A model generated the notes under the pieces. That model was not told where the DNA came from and ran no database searches. It saw only the letters and a list, made by a program, of their open reading frames with translations. A stretch of 32,160 nt of DNA from JAVBOW01 sp031551595 (GTDB lineage Bacteria > Bacteroidota > Bacteroidia > Bacteroidales > Rikenellaceae), in NCBI GenBank assembly GCA_031551595.1, contig JAVBNK010000037.1, positions 1 through 32,160 on the forward strand, in the 5' to 3' direction. Every line of letters starts with the position of its first letter. Position 1 is the stretch's first letter. This document shows, piece after piece, positions 6,967 through 15,606 of the stretch. The position numbers and the translations under genes are program-made.

Positions 6967-8367
6967 TTATCTCAGGTTGCCGTTTCGATCTATGGTGCGG
7001 AGTGTCTTGTCGATCTGTACGCTTGCGTGCCCGTTGCGGAAGTTATAGGCCATTTCGAACCTCGGTTCGATGGTCCACAGTCCCTGCCGGTCGATGTATC
7101 CGTATGCGGTGCCGAATTTGACGGCGGCCAGTCCTTCGCACATATGGCAGGCGATGCTGAAGCAGGGCGGGATGACCATCGTGCCGCGCGTGTCGATGTA
7201 TCCCCAGCTTCCGTTGAGTTTGACCGCGGCGAGCCCCTCATGGAAGGGTTTTACGGCATCGAACTGCACACAGTTGATCACGATCCGGTTGTTGCAGTCG
7301 ATGAAATACCATACGCCGGCAAAGTTGACTGCGGCCAGCGATTCGGTGAAATCCATGGCGTGGTCATATTGCGGGATGATCACGATGTCGCCGCCCGGAC
7401 CCGAGTATCCCCACCGGCCGTCCTGCATGACAGGGATCATTTCGCCCGGCCTGGGTACGTCGCGCGGTGGGCTGTAGAGCATCACCGCAGGCAGACGGGG
7501 CAGGCGCGGGTCGGTGGACCGGAGCATTTTTGTGAGCAGGTAAAGTTGCCTTTCTCCGGCGGTTTTCCACTGGGCCAGCAGTTTTTCCCAGAGCGGCGAC
7601 CGGTCCGCGAGGATCTCGGCCGGGTTGAGGATGATGTTGTCGCTGCTGTTGTACGCAGCGTAAAGCGACGGGTCGCGGGCCAGTGCATGGAGGCTCACCG
7701 AGATCATGGCGATGGAGTAGTTGTCGATCGACTTGTCGAACATCGCGCCGTCGCGTGCCGGATGCTGGTATTGCGTGGTGCCGATCTCGGAGGTGCGGCG
7801 GCCGGCCAGCCGGGGAATGAACATGGCGTCGTAGTCGATCAGCGACATGTGCATGTCGGGCCCTACGATGATATTTTCGGGTTTGAGGTCGCCGTGCGCC
7901 CATTCGCGTTGCAGGAGTTCGCGGGCCATCCGGTCGAAGTTCCCGGCGAGTTGGGCGAGGGTTTCGCGGTCGGCGGCCAGGGCGGCTTTGCGCAGGGCGT
8001 TTTCGAGGGTTTCGCCTTCGATCCAGTCCCTGAGGATCAGGTCGTAGTATTCCCCGCGGCCGTTGTCGTCGAACACGTAGATCTCCTGGCGCAGGTGGCT
8101 GATCTGCGCCAGCAGCGGATCGTCCTGGGCGTGTTCGCAGATGTAGGGGCAGATTTCCTGTCCGTATTGCGACGACTGCAGGAAGCATTTCATCATCCGG
8201 GGTTTGTCGCCCAGGTTTATGATTTTGAAAATAACCGCCCTGCGTCCCGCGTACATTTTGATACGGCGGTAGCAGTCGCGTTCGACTTCGGGGCTGCCGA
8301 GGGTGCGGAACAGCCCTTCGGGATTGGAAACGCTTTCGAGGTATTGTGTAATGGTTGGAAGCCTCAC
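6967..8367 (-). CDS. Protein kinase-like domain fused to C-terminal WG repeats
   Basis: This 466-residue protein has a eukaryotic-type kinase fold at about 40-290 and WG repeats at about 315-466. The kinase motifs are K60 (RMMKCF), HGDLKPEN at 158-165 with catalytic Asp160 and Asn165, and DYD at 178-180 in place of DFG. A TTQYQHPA segment at 197-204 occupies the activation-loop end. The glycine-rich loop is not obvious, so activity is likely but unproven. The WG units include GSWGYIDTRGTMVIPP and AYGYIDRQG; such repeats are thought to make beta-rich binding surfaces. The start is a GTG at 8367; the paralogue's alignable N-terminus begins within one residue of it, which supports this choice. 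It follows the DAHP synthase stop by 13 bases and precedes the vWA gene by 12, which suggests one transcript. Confidence 0.88.
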   Translation of the reverse strand: MRLPTITQYLESVSNPEGLFRTLGSPEVERDCYRRIKMYAGRRAVIFKIINLGDKPRMMKCFLQSSQYGQEICPYICEHAQDDPLLAQISHLRQEIYVFDDNGRGEYYDLILRDWIEGETLENALRKAALAADRETLAQLAGNFDRMARELLQREWAHGDLKPENIIVGPDMHMSLIDYDAMFIPRLAGRRTSEIGTTQYQHPARDGAMFDKSIDNYSIAMISVSLHALARDPSLYAAYNSSDNIILNPAEILADRSPLWEKLLAQWKTAGERQLYLLTKMLRSTDPRLPRLPAVMLYSPPRDVPRPGEMIPVMQDGRWGYSGPGGDIVIIPQYDHAMDFTESLAAVNFAGVWYFIDCNNRIVINCVQFDAVKPFHEGLAAVKLNGSWGYIDTRGTMVIPPCFSIACHMCEGLAAVKFGTAYGYIDRQGLWTIEPRFEMAYNFRNGHASVQIDKTLRTIDRNGNLR

Positions 8368-8380
8368 TTGCGGGTTCGGG

Positions 8381-9457
8381 TTATTTGTTCATGATCTCGT
8401 TCTGCCGGTTGATGCTTTCGTCGTGGATCGCGTCGAGCACCGTGGCGATGAATTCGCGGCTCAATCCGAGTGCGGCGGCCTGGGACGTTATTCTCTCGGA
8501 GAGGGCGGCCCAGCGGTGCTCCTGGAGGATAGCCACGTCGTTGGCCTTTTTGACCTGCCCGATCTGCTCCGAGAGCTTCATCCGGCGGGCGAGCAGCGAG
8601 AAGAGGTCTTCGTCGATCTGGTCGATCTGTCCGCGCAGCCGGTCGAGCGCTTCGACGTACGTGGGATTGTCGGCGCTCGGCGCCCGCCAGCGGACCAGGG
8701 CGGCCATGCGGTCGAAATCCGCGGGGGTGAGTTGCTGTGCGGGATCGCTCAGGGCATGGTCGGGGTCGGTGTGGCACTCTACGACCAGCCCGTCGAACCG
8801 CAGGTCGGCGGCTTTCTGCGCCACCTCGTGCACATAGTCGCGGTGGCCGCTGATATGCGAAGGGTCGCACAACATGGCCATTCCCGGCAGGCGGCTGCGC
8901 ATCTCCAGGGCCAGGTGCCACATGGGCGAATTACGGTATTTCGCATGGCCGAAATAGGAAAATCCGCGGTGTATCAGGCCGATGTTCTCTTCGGCGAGCC
9001 CTGCGGCGATCAGGCGTGCCACGGCCCCGGCCCACAGGTCGAGGTCGGGGTTCATGGGGTTTTTGACCAGCACGGCGATGTCCGCGCCTTGCAGGGCGTC
9101 GGCGATTTCCTGGACGCTGAAAGGGTTACCGGTGGACCGTGCGCCGATCCAGAGCATGTCTGCGCCTGCTGCGAGGGCGGCTTCGACGTGTTTGGCGGTG
9201 GCCACCTCGACGGCGAACGGCAGCCCGGTGGCCCGTTTGGCCTGGGCCATCCATGCAAGCCCCCGTACGCCCGTGCCTTCGAACTGTCCGGGACGGGTGC
9301 GGGGTTTCCATACGCCTGCACGGAGGATGTCCACCTGTCCGGTGGCGGCCAGGGCCATGCAGGTTTGCATGGTTTGCTCCTGTGTTTCGGCGCTGCACGG
9401 CCCGGCGATGATCAACGGGCGTTTGGGATCGATACGTGTCATAGTCACAATCTTCAT
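8381..9457 (-). CDS. Bifunctional DAHP synthase / chorismate mutase (type II)
   Basis: This 358-residue enzyme catalyses the first step of the shikimate pathway (phosphoenolpyruvate plus erythrose 4-phosphate to DAHP) and the chorismate to prephenate step. The N-terminal synthase domain, about 10-250, shows IIAGPCSAE, RAGVWKPRT, FEGTGVRGL, VLVKNPMNPD and LCDPSHISGHR. The AroQ-type mutase helices occupy about 270-350, with the LDRLRGQIDQIDEDLFSLLARR pattern in its first helix (the arginine, aspartate and glutamate spacing is typical). Fusion of the two activities is common in Bacteroidetes and couples phenylalanine/tyrosine feedback to entry into the pathway. It is the first gene of a minus-strand run that continues into the kinase/vWA set. 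Its promoter faces that of nadC. Confidence 0.93.
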   Translation of the reverse strand: MKIVTMTRIDPKRPLIIAGPCSAETQEQTMQTCMALAATGQVDILRAGVWKPRTRPGQFEGTGVRGLAWMAQAKRATGLPFAVEVATAKHVEAALAAGADMLWIGARSTGNPFSVQEIADALQGADIAVLVKNPMNPDLDLWAGAVARLIAAGLAEENIGLIHRGFSYFGHAKYRNSPMWHLALEMRSRLPGMAMLCDPSHISGHRDYVHEVAQKAADLRFDGLVVECHTDPDHALSDPAQQLTPADFDRMAALVRWRAPSADNPTYVEALDRLRGQIDQIDEDLFSLLARRMKLSEQIGQVKKANDVAILQEHRWAALSERITSQAAALGLSREFIATVLDAIHDESINRQNEIMNK

Positions 9458-9491
9458 GCGGCTTCTTTTCCGATAAAGCGGGCATAATCTA

Positions 9492-9499
9492 CAAATATA
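9492..9499 (-). promoter_or_regulatory. -7 box of the DAHP synthase/kinase operon
   Basis: TATATTTG on the minus strand (9499 to 9492) fits TAnnTTTG exactly. It sits about 35 bases before the DAHP synthase start. The -33 element is poor (only TTTT at a suitable distance). No other promoter-like box was seen within the run down to 4626. Confidence 0.6.
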
Positions 9500-9580
9500 G
9501 GCATTTAAATACGAAAAGCGTCATTTCTGCCGGCCATGGAGTGAATTTTCGGGAATATCGCAACTGACCGCCAAAATGAT

Positions 9581-9588
9581 TACCTTTG
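9581..9588 (+). promoter_or_regulatory. -7 box of nadC
   Basis: TACCTTTG matches TAnnTTTG and lies 24 bases before the nadC ATG, giving a short leader. A clear TTTG at the -33 position is missing. Confidence 0.6.
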
Positions 9589-9612
9589 TGGCTGCTATAA
9601 AAACATAAAGGT

Positions 9613-10470
9613 ATGATCGAAGAAAAATACCGGCCTTTCGTGGAGCGCCTGATCGAACTTTGCATCGCCGAGGACATCGGCGACGGCGATCACACGTCGC
9701 TGGCTACGGTGCCTGAGGGTGCGCGGGGCCGCATGAAACTGCTGGTCAAGCAGCAGGGCGTGATCGCGGGCGTCGAGGTGGCGCGGATGGTGCTCGAGAG
9801 GCTCGACCCGGGGGTGGCGTTCGACCAGCGGATCGAGGACGGAGCGCAGGTGCGGCCCGGTGACGTGGCGTTTTATATCGAGGGCACGGAGCGCTCGCTG
9901 CTGCAGGCCGAGCGCATCCTGCTCAATATCATGCAGCGCATGAGCGGCGTGGCGACGCAGACGGCGGCTTATGTGGAGTGTGTGCGGGGGACGAAATGCC
10001 GCGTGCTCGATACGCGCAAGACCACGCCGGGAATGCGCGTGCTGGATAAGATGGCGGTCCGGCTGGGCGGGGGTGCGAACCACCGCATGGGTTTGTTCGA
10101 TATGATCCTGATCAAGGACAACCATGAGGATTTCGCCGGCGGGGTCTACGAGGCGTTGGGCAAAGCCCGCGAATACCTGCGCCGGACGGGGCGCACGCTC
10201 CCCGTCGAAGTGGAGGTACGTACCCTGGCGGATATCGACGAGGTGTTCCGCGCCGGGGGTGCCGACCGCATCATGCTCGACAATTTCGACCTGGCCGCGA
10301 CCCGCGAGGCGGTGGACAGGATCGCCGGACGCGCCGAGATCGAGTCCTCCGGCGGCATCACGCTCGGCACGCTGCGCGATTATGCCGAATGCGGGGTGGA
10401 CTGCATCTCCGTGGGTGCGCTGACGCACCAGATCAAAAGCCTCGATATGAGCCTGAAAGCTGTAGAATAA
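9613..10470 (+). CDS. nadC: Nicotinate-nucleotide pyrophosphorylase (carboxylating)
   Basis: This 285-residue enzyme converts quinolinate and PRPP to nicotinate mononucleotide, CO2 and pyrophosphate in de novo NAD synthesis. The family motifs are present: EDIGDGDHTS near 16-25, the DTRKTTPGMRVLDKMAV block near 133-149, GGGANHRMGLFDMILIKDNH near 152-171, EVEVRTL, and the C-terminal ESSGGITL with GVDCISVGALTH. The length is normal. It stands alone, divergent from the DAHP synthase operon, and is followed by a palindromic repeat of type D. No NAD-related neighbour or riboswitch is visible in the short leader. Confidence 0.95.
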   Translation: MIEEKYRPFVERLIELCIAEDIGDGDHTSLATVPEGARGRMKLLVKQQGVIAGVEVARMVLERLDPGVAFDQRIEDGAQVRPGDVAFYIEGTERSLLQAERILLNIMQRMSGVATQTAAYVECVRGTKCRVLDTRKTTPGMRVLDKMAVRLGGGANHRMGLFDMILIKDNHEDFAGGVYEALGKAREYLRRTGRTLPVEVEVRTLADIDEVFRAGGADRIMLDNFDLAATREAVDRIAGRAEIESSGGITLGTLRDYAECGVDCISVGALTHQIKSLDMSLKAVE

Positions 10471-10504
10471 CCGTATATGGCCGCGATTGTCCATGGCGAT
10501 TGCG

Positions 10505-10551
10505 CATCCCGCGGCCCGCATCGGAGATGCGACCCCCATAGCCGCGGGATG
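10505..10551. repeat. Palindromic repeat D between nadC and the peptidase gene
   Basis: This is a nested hairpin. The outer arms are CATCCCGCGG (10505-10514) and CCGCGGGATG (10542-10551), and an inner CGCATC/GATGCG hairpin lies at 10517-10531. The same outer/inner plan with different bases occurs at 17608-17649 and 20362-20411. There is no T-tract, so it is not a classical terminator. It fills most of the gap between the two plus-strand genes. Confidence 0.65.
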
Positions 10552-10583
10552 AAATAACGAAAAAAACGAAACCTTTTTTAATC

Positions 10584-12713
10584 ATGAAAAAAACACTGTT
10601 CACCGTTATATTGGCCGCCGTTGCGTTGGTTTCGCAGGCCGCCCAGCCCAGGTTCACCTATGCCGACATCGCCGCGGGCAAATTCGCCCAGCGGGGCGTG
10701 TCGGGATTGCTGCCCTCCGTGGACGGCGACTTCTATTATGCCCGCAAAGGCAGCGCCATCGTGCTTTACCGTTACGACACGGGCCGGGAGGAAGGCGTCG
10801 TATTCGACGGCGCGGCGGTGCGTCCCGCCGTGCAGTTCGAGGATTACATCCTGTCGCACTCGGAGCGTAAGATGCTTTTTGCCACCAATGTGAAGCCGAT
10901 CTACCGCCACTCGTACAGCGCCGACTGGCTGCTCTACGATATGGAGGCGCGCCAGCTGCGGCGCCTCACGCCCGAGGGAGGTGAACAGCAGCCTATGTTC
11001 TCGCCCGACGGGACGAAAGTGGGTTTCGTGCGCGGCAATAATTTGTATGTCTGCGACCTGACGACGAACCAGGTGCGGCAGGTCACCACCGACGGTGAGC
11101 GCAACCGCGTCATCAACGGCCTGCCGGACTGGGTCTACGAGGAGGAGTATGCGTTTTCGAGGGCTTTCGAGTTCTCGCCCGACGGTAACCGCATCGCGTG
11201 GCTGCGTTTCGACGAGAGCCGCGTGCGCGAGTTCAGTTTCATGGCTTATGCGGGCCAGCTTTACCCGCAGCCCTATACCTATAAATACCCCAAGGCGGGC
11301 GAGGCCAATTCGGTGGTGACGCTGCATGTGGCCGACCTGGCGGCAGGTACGCAGGCCAGGGTTGATTCCGGCGCCGAAGAGCATTATATCCCCCGCCTGG
11401 GTTTCACCCCCGAGGGCAAGTTGTGGTACTTCACCGTCAATCGTTTGCAGAACCGTTTCAAGGTGATTGTGGACGGTGCGGTTGCCTACGAGGAACATTC
11501 CGACCGCTATGTCGAGCGTCCGGACGATGAAACGGTGACTTTCCTGCCCGGCGGGCGCATGGTCGTGATGAACGAATCGTCGGGTTACAAACACCTCTAC
11601 CTGTACGTTCCCGGCAAGGGACCCGAATATAAACTGAAGAACGCCGTCACCTCAGGTGCATGGGACGTGGCCGAAGTGGTCGGCATCCACGGCGATAAGG
11701 TGTGGTACCTTTCGGCCGAAGGGTCGCCGCTACGCCGCAACCTGTATATGGTTGGGCTCGACGGGAAAGGCAAAAAACGCCTCACGACGGGCGAAGGCCA
11801 CTATTCGATCGCCCCTTCGGCGGAGATGAAATACTATATCGCCAATTTTTCGAACGCCGCGACCCCGTCGCAGGTGACGGTGCATAAGGGCGACGGCGTG
11901 CCGGTGCGCACCATCGAGGATAACGCCGCGCTGGCCGCACGCCTGAAGGAGGTCGATATGCCCGTAAAGCAGTTCCTTACGATCCCCGCCGCGGACGGCA
12001 CGCCCCTGAACGCCTGGGTGCTCAGACCCGAAGGTTTCGATCCGGCACGCAAGTACCCCGTGCTGATGACCCAGTACAGCGGTCCCGGTTCGCAGGAAGT
12101 GCTCGACCGCTGGAGCGTCGACTGGGAGGACGTGGTGGTGCAATACGGTTATGTGGTGGTTTGCGTCGACGGGCGCGGCACGGGTATGCGCGGCCGCGAT
12201 TTCCGCCAGTGCACCTACGGCGACCTGGGCAACCTCGAAGCGCAGGACCAGATCGCCGCCGCCCGCTGGCTGCAGGCGCAAACGTGGGTCGATCCCGCAC
12301 GCATCGGCATTTACGGCTGGAGTTACGGCGGCTTCATGGCACTGAACTGCATATTGAAAGGCGCCGATGTCTTTAAGATGGCGATCGCGGTGGCCCCGGT
12401 AACCTCGTGGCGTTTCTACGACACGATCTACACGGAGATCTACAACGGGTTGCCGCAGGACAACGCGCGCGGGTATGACGAGAATTCCCCGCTGAACTTC
12501 GCGCGCCTGCTGCGCGGCAAACTGCTGATCATGCACGGCACGGCCGACGACAACGTCCACGTCCAGAATACGCATGAAATGGCCCGTGCGCTGGTCGCCG
12601 CGGGCAAACAATTCGACATGATGCTTTATACGGACGACAACCACAGCATGGTGCCTTCGGGCCGTGCGAACATCCGCCAGCACATGGTCGAATATACGCT
12701 CTCGAACCTGTAA
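10584..12713 (+). CDS. Dipeptidyl peptidase IV-type S9 serine peptidase
   Basis: This 709-residue secreted peptidase removes X-Pro or X-Ala dipeptides from peptide N-termini. A signal peptide (MKKTLFTVILAAVALVSQ, cleaved around residue 20) sends it to the periplasm. An eight-bladed propeller occupies about 30-470. It contains the DPP IV double-glutamate helix DWVYEEEYAF, with Glu186-188 able to bind the substrate N-terminus. The C-terminal hydrolase domain has the triad Ser580 (GWSYGGFM), Asp655 (HGTADDNVH) and His687 (DDNHSM), at spacings close to those in DPP IV. The length matches the family. It is flanked by repeat D upstream and a 250-base gap downstream, and appears to be transcribed alone. 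Its likely role is processing dietary or host peptides. Confidence 0.94.
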   Translation: MKKTLFTVILAAVALVSQAAQPRFTYADIAAGKFAQRGVSGLLPSVDGDFYYARKGSAIVLYRYDTGREEGVVFDGAAVRPAVQFEDYILSHSERKMLFATNVKPIYRHSYSADWLLYDMEARQLRRLTPEGGEQQPMFSPDGTKVGFVRGNNLYVCDLTTNQVRQVTTDGERNRVINGLPDWVYEEEYAFSRAFEFSPDGNRIAWLRFDESRVREFSFMAYAGQLYPQPYTYKYPKAGEANSVVTLHVADLAAGTQARVDSGAEEHYIPRLGFTPEGKLWYFTVNRLQNRFKVIVDGAVAYEEHSDRYVERPDDETVTFLPGGRMVVMNESSGYKHLYLYVPGKGPEYKLKNAVTSGAWDVAEVVGIHGDKVWYLSAEGSPLRRNLYMVGLDGKGKKRLTTGEGHYSIAPSAEMKYYIANFSNAATPSQVTVHKGDGVPVRTIEDNAALAARLKEVDMPVKQFLTIPAADGTPLNAWVLRPEGFDPARKYPVLMTQYSGPGSQEVLDRWSVDWEDVVVQYGYVVVCVDGRGTGMRGRDFRQCTYGDLGNLEAQDQIAAARWLQAQTWVDPARIGIYGWSYGGFMALNCILKGADVFKMAIAVAPVTSWRFYDTIYTEIYNGLPQDNARGYDENSPLNFARLLRGKLLIMHGTADDNVHVQNTHEMARALVAAGKQFDMMLYTDDNHSMVPSGRANIRQHMVEYTLSNL

Positions 12714-12936
12714 GCCGGAGGACGGCTTTCCGGCGGCGGATAAAGTGTGCGCACCGGGATCGTCGTACGCATCCCCTGGATCCTGTGCCGGTCCGGTACG
12801 CCGTCCTTGCATGGCGGGACGGGTTGCGGGCCGACGGATATTCCCGGGCATTCCGTTCGTGGCGGCGGATCGGTCGTTTGGGGGATGATTTTTGCCGTTT
12901 GGAGGATGTTTGGGCGTGGCGGGTGATTTGTATCAG

Positions 12937-12944
12937 TATGTTTG
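12937..12944 (+). promoter_or_regulatory. -7 box upstream of the tolC-type gene
   Basis: TATGTTTG fits TAnnTTTG and lies 22 bases before the ATG at 12967. TTTG at 12909-12912 is 24 bases upstream, longer than ideal. This is probably the start of the efflux operon. The rest of the 250-base gap shows only a GCCGGA/TCCGGC hairpin just after the peptidase stop (12714-12734). Confidence 0.5.
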
Positions 12945-12966
12945 CAGGGTCATTAAAACAGAGATC

Positions 12967-14262
12967 ATGAAAAGAGTGTTCATGGCCATGATGGCGGTGG
13001 CCGCGGTATCGGCCGGGCCGGTATGGGGCCAGGCGGGAAGCTACCGTTTCACGCTGGACGACTGCCTGCGTTATGCGATCGGCAATAATTACAAGCACCA
13101 GTCCTACAAGCTGGCCGAGGAGTCGAAACAAATCTCCCTCAGCCAGTCGCGCCAGGAGCGGCTGCCCGACCTGAATGCCTCGGCCTCCGAGAATTTCTCG
13201 CACCGCGACGAGGGTTCCGCGTGGAGCGGCAGCTACGGGGTCAACACGGGCGTGACGCTCTTCAGCGGCGGGGCGATCGGCCATACGATCGCACAGAACC
13301 GCCTGTCGGCCGGGCAGTCCGCCTACATGACCGCGCAATACGAAAACCAGCTGACGATCCAGATCCTGCAGGCGTTCCTGTCGGTGCTGGGCAACGAGGA
13401 GTTGCTGAAATACCAGGAATCGGTGGTCGGGGCGAGCGCCGAGCAGGTCAAGCAGGGCAAGGCCCAGTTCGAGGCCGGTACGATTCTCGAAAGCGACTAC
13501 CTGATGCTCCAGGCGCAGTATGCCAACGACATGAACAATATAGAGGATACGCGCATCTCGCGCGAGAATAACCTTCTCACGCTGAAAGGGCTGCTTTCGC
13601 TGGCCCCGACGGACGACCTGCAGGTGGTGCATCCCGACACGGCGGTGATCGCCGGCATGGGTACGCTCCCCGCGATGCAGGCCGTGCTCGACCGTGCGAT
13701 GGCGACCCTGCCCGACCTGGAGATCAGCCGGTACAACGTCGATATCGCCAACCTGGGAGTGAAACTCTCCAAAGCGGGCTACGCCCCCACGCTGAGCGCT
13801 TCGGCGGGCATCGGCACGGGTTACACGGGCGGCGCGGGCGGCTACGGCCCGCAGCTCTCCGACCGTTTCAACCAGAGCGCGGGCCTCTCGCTGTCGATCC
13901 CCATCTACGGCAACGGCCGCACCCGGTCGAAGGTGGCCCAGAGCCGCATCTCGCTGCGCCAGGCCGAACTCGACCAGAAACAGGCCGAACTGGATGTGGC
14001 GCAGGACGTGGCGATGCAGTACAACGACGTGCAGTCGGCATGGAACAAGTACCGCACCACGGGCGTGCGCCAGAATGCCTATTACCGGACGTTCGAGGCC
14101 TACCGCGTGCAGTACGCCAACGACGCCATCACCCCCGTCGACCTGCTCCAGCAACAGAACAACTACATCAGCGCCCTGAACGACTACATCCAGAGCAAAT
14201 ACGGCTTCATGCTCAAACGCAAGATCCTGGATGTGTACATGGGCGTGCCGGTGACGATGTAA
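12967..14262 (+). CDS. TolC family outer-membrane efflux protein
   Basis: This 431-residue outer-membrane channel protein starts with the signal peptide MKRVFMAMMAVAAVSAGPVW. It then shows the duplicated OEP layout: FTLDDCLRYAIGNNYKHQS near 25-43, long amphipathic helices rich in glutamine, alanine and glutamate, and a second repeat that starts near 260. The motifs SLSIPIYGNGRTRSKVAQSR and TPVDLLQQQNNYISAL are typical. It would form the trimeric exit duct for the adaptor and ABC transporter encoded next. The ATG at 12967 is chosen because it begins the signal peptide; upstream in-frame starts add a non-secretory tail. It leads the tripartite efflux cassette tolC, adaptor, ATPase, permease. 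Confidence 0.92.
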   Translation: MKRVFMAMMAVAAVSAGPVWGQAGSYRFTLDDCLRYAIGNNYKHQSYKLAEESKQISLSQSRQERLPDLNASASENFSHRDEGSAWSGSYGVNTGVTLFSGGAIGHTIAQNRLSAGQSAYMTAQYENQLTIQILQAFLSVLGNEELLKYQESVVGASAEQVKQGKAQFEAGTILESDYLMLQAQYANDMNNIEDTRISRENNLLTLKGLLSLAPTDDLQVVHPDTAVIAGMGTLPAMQAVLDRAMATLPDLEISRYNVDIANLGVKLSKAGYAPTLSASAGIGTGYTGGAGGYGPQLSDRFNQSAGLSLSIPIYGNGRTRSKVAQSRISLRQAELDQKQAELDVAQDVAMQYNDVQSAWNKYRTTGVRQNAYYRTFEAYRVQYANDAITPVDLLQQQNNYISALNDYIQSKYGFMLKRKILDVYMGVPVTM

Positions 14263-14266
14263 AGGC

Positions 14267-14288
14267 CGCCGTCGCCGCGGCGACGGCG
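14267..14288. other. Perfect 22-base GC palindrome in the tolC/adaptor gap
   Basis: The arm CGCCGTCGCCG reads identically on both strands over 22 bases, starting four bases after the tolC-type stop. There is no T-tract. It could attenuate or stabilise the efflux mRNA, or bind a dimeric regulator. The remaining 140 bases before the adaptor gene hold no further gene or clear promoter. Confidence 0.6.
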
Positions 14289-14428
14289 ATAGCCCGGGGT
14301 CCGGCGCGTTTCTTTTGGGCGGAACCGCATACCGGGCCGCGCGGGAACCGGGTCGCGCTTTTCCCTTGCGCCGGAAGCGCTGCCGCGGGAGGTCATAGCG
14401 AAAGATAAATCTTAAAAAACGAAATACG

Positions 14429-15604
14429 ATGAAAGCAAGAACGAAGTGGATCATCGGCGTGTGCGCCGCGGCGGCCCTGGCAGGCGTGTCGCAGGTAGGC
14501 TGCAAACGCCACGATGTGCGATACAACAAAGCGGCGGTCGGGAACCAGGCCATCGAGATCGTGGTGACCGCCACGGGGTACGTCCAGCCGGTGGACAAAG
14601 TCGACGTGGGCACGCAGGTGTCGGGCGTGATCGAGAAGATCTTCGTCGATTTCAACACCCCGGTCAAAAAGGGACAGATGCTGGCCGAGTTGGACAAATC
14701 GACCCTTATCGAGAAAGTGACCTCGGGCAAGGCGAGCGTGGTGAGTGCTGAAAGCGACCTGCGCTACAACCAGCAGAATTTCGACCGCACCAGACAGCTC
14801 TACGAGGCGAAGGCTGCGACCAAAGCCGCCTACGAGCAGGCCGAGAATGCGCTGGCGCAATCCAAAACGAGCGTGGCCAACGCCAAAGCCAACCTCCACC
14901 AGGCGCAGGTGAACCTGTCGTATGCCGAGATCTATTCGCCGATCGACGGCGTGGTGCTCAACCGCGCCGTGGACCAGGGCCAGACCGTGGCCGCGTCGTT
15001 CAATACCCCCACGCTGTTCACCATCGCCAAGGACCTTACCCGTATGCAGGTCGAGGCGAACGTCGACGAGGCCGATATCGGGCAGGTGAAGGTGGGCCAG
15101 AAAGTGACCTTCACGGTCGATTCGTACAGCGACCTGACGTTCGAGGGTACGGTGAGCCAGGTGCGCCTGCAACCCACCGTGACGAGCAATGTGGTGACCT
15201 ATACGGTGATTATCGAAGCCCCGAATCCCGATGAAAAACTCTTCCCGGGCATGACTGCCAGCGTGACCATCGTCACCGACAAGGTCGAGGGCCCGGCCGT
15301 GCTGGCTGAAGCGCTCAACTTCGAGCCCGAAACGGCCATGTCCGGTAAAAGGCAGGGCGGCTTTCCGGGGCCGGGCGCACCGGGCGGCATGGCGAAGCGT
15401 GCCAAAGCGGTGTGGGTGCCGGTGCAGGGCGGCGGTATCGAGCGCCGCGAAGTGGAAACGGGCCTCAGCGACGGCGTATATACGCTGGTCACGGGCGGAC
15501 TGAACGTGGGCGACTCGGTGATCCTTTCGGTTTACGTCCCTCCGATGGAAAATAAGAAAGCCGCATCGAACCCCTTCATGCCGAAGCGTCCGGGACGCCG
15601 TTAG
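14429..15604 (+). CDS. Periplasmic adaptor (HlyD/MacA-like) of a tripartite efflux pump
   Basis: This 391-residue membrane-fusion protein links the inner-membrane ABC permease to the TolC channel. The N-terminal hydrophobic segment (about 5-25) ends VGCKRH. The cysteine suggests a lipoprotein, but the -3 residue is Gln, not the usual Leu or Val, so it may instead be a signal anchor. The barrel-sandwich half-motif VDKVDVGTQVSGVIEKIFV is near 52-70. Two coiled-coil helices span about 95-165, and the second lipoyl half YSPIDGVVLNRAVDQG is near 169-184. A beta-barrel domain follows. The glycine/proline-rich insert near 307-325 is unusual but not disruptive. It ends two bases before the ATPase start, so the three transporter genes are one unit. 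Confidence 0.92.
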   Translation: MKARTKWIIGVCAAAALAGVSQVGCKRHDVRYNKAAVGNQAIEIVVTATGYVQPVDKVDVGTQVSGVIEKIFVDFNTPVKKGQMLAELDKSTLIEKVTSGKASVVSAESDLRYNQQNFDRTRQLYEAKAATKAAYEQAENALAQSKTSVANAKANLHQAQVNLSYAEIYSPIDGVVLNRAVDQGQTVAASFNTPTLFTIAKDLTRMQVEANVDEADIGQVKVGQKVTFTVDSYSDLTFEGTVSQVRLQPTVTSNVVTYTVIIEAPNPDEKLFPGMTASVTIVTDKVEGPAVLAEALNFEPETAMSGKRQGGFPGPGAPGGMAKRAKAVWVPVQGGGIERREVETGLSDGVYTLVTGGLNVGDSVILSVYVPPMENKKAASNPFMPKRPGRR

Positions 15605-15606
15605 CC

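Noticed and set aside
6598..8394. 598-codon open frame on the plus strand opposite the kinase and vWA genes
   Set aside because: It is antisense to two genes with clear domain motifs. The composition is the typical shadow of GC-rich coding DNA, with no motif.
12529..14730. 733-codon minus-strand frame across the peptidase end, tolC and adaptor start
   Set aside because: It crosses three well-supported plus-strand genes and shows histidine/arginine-rich shadow composition.
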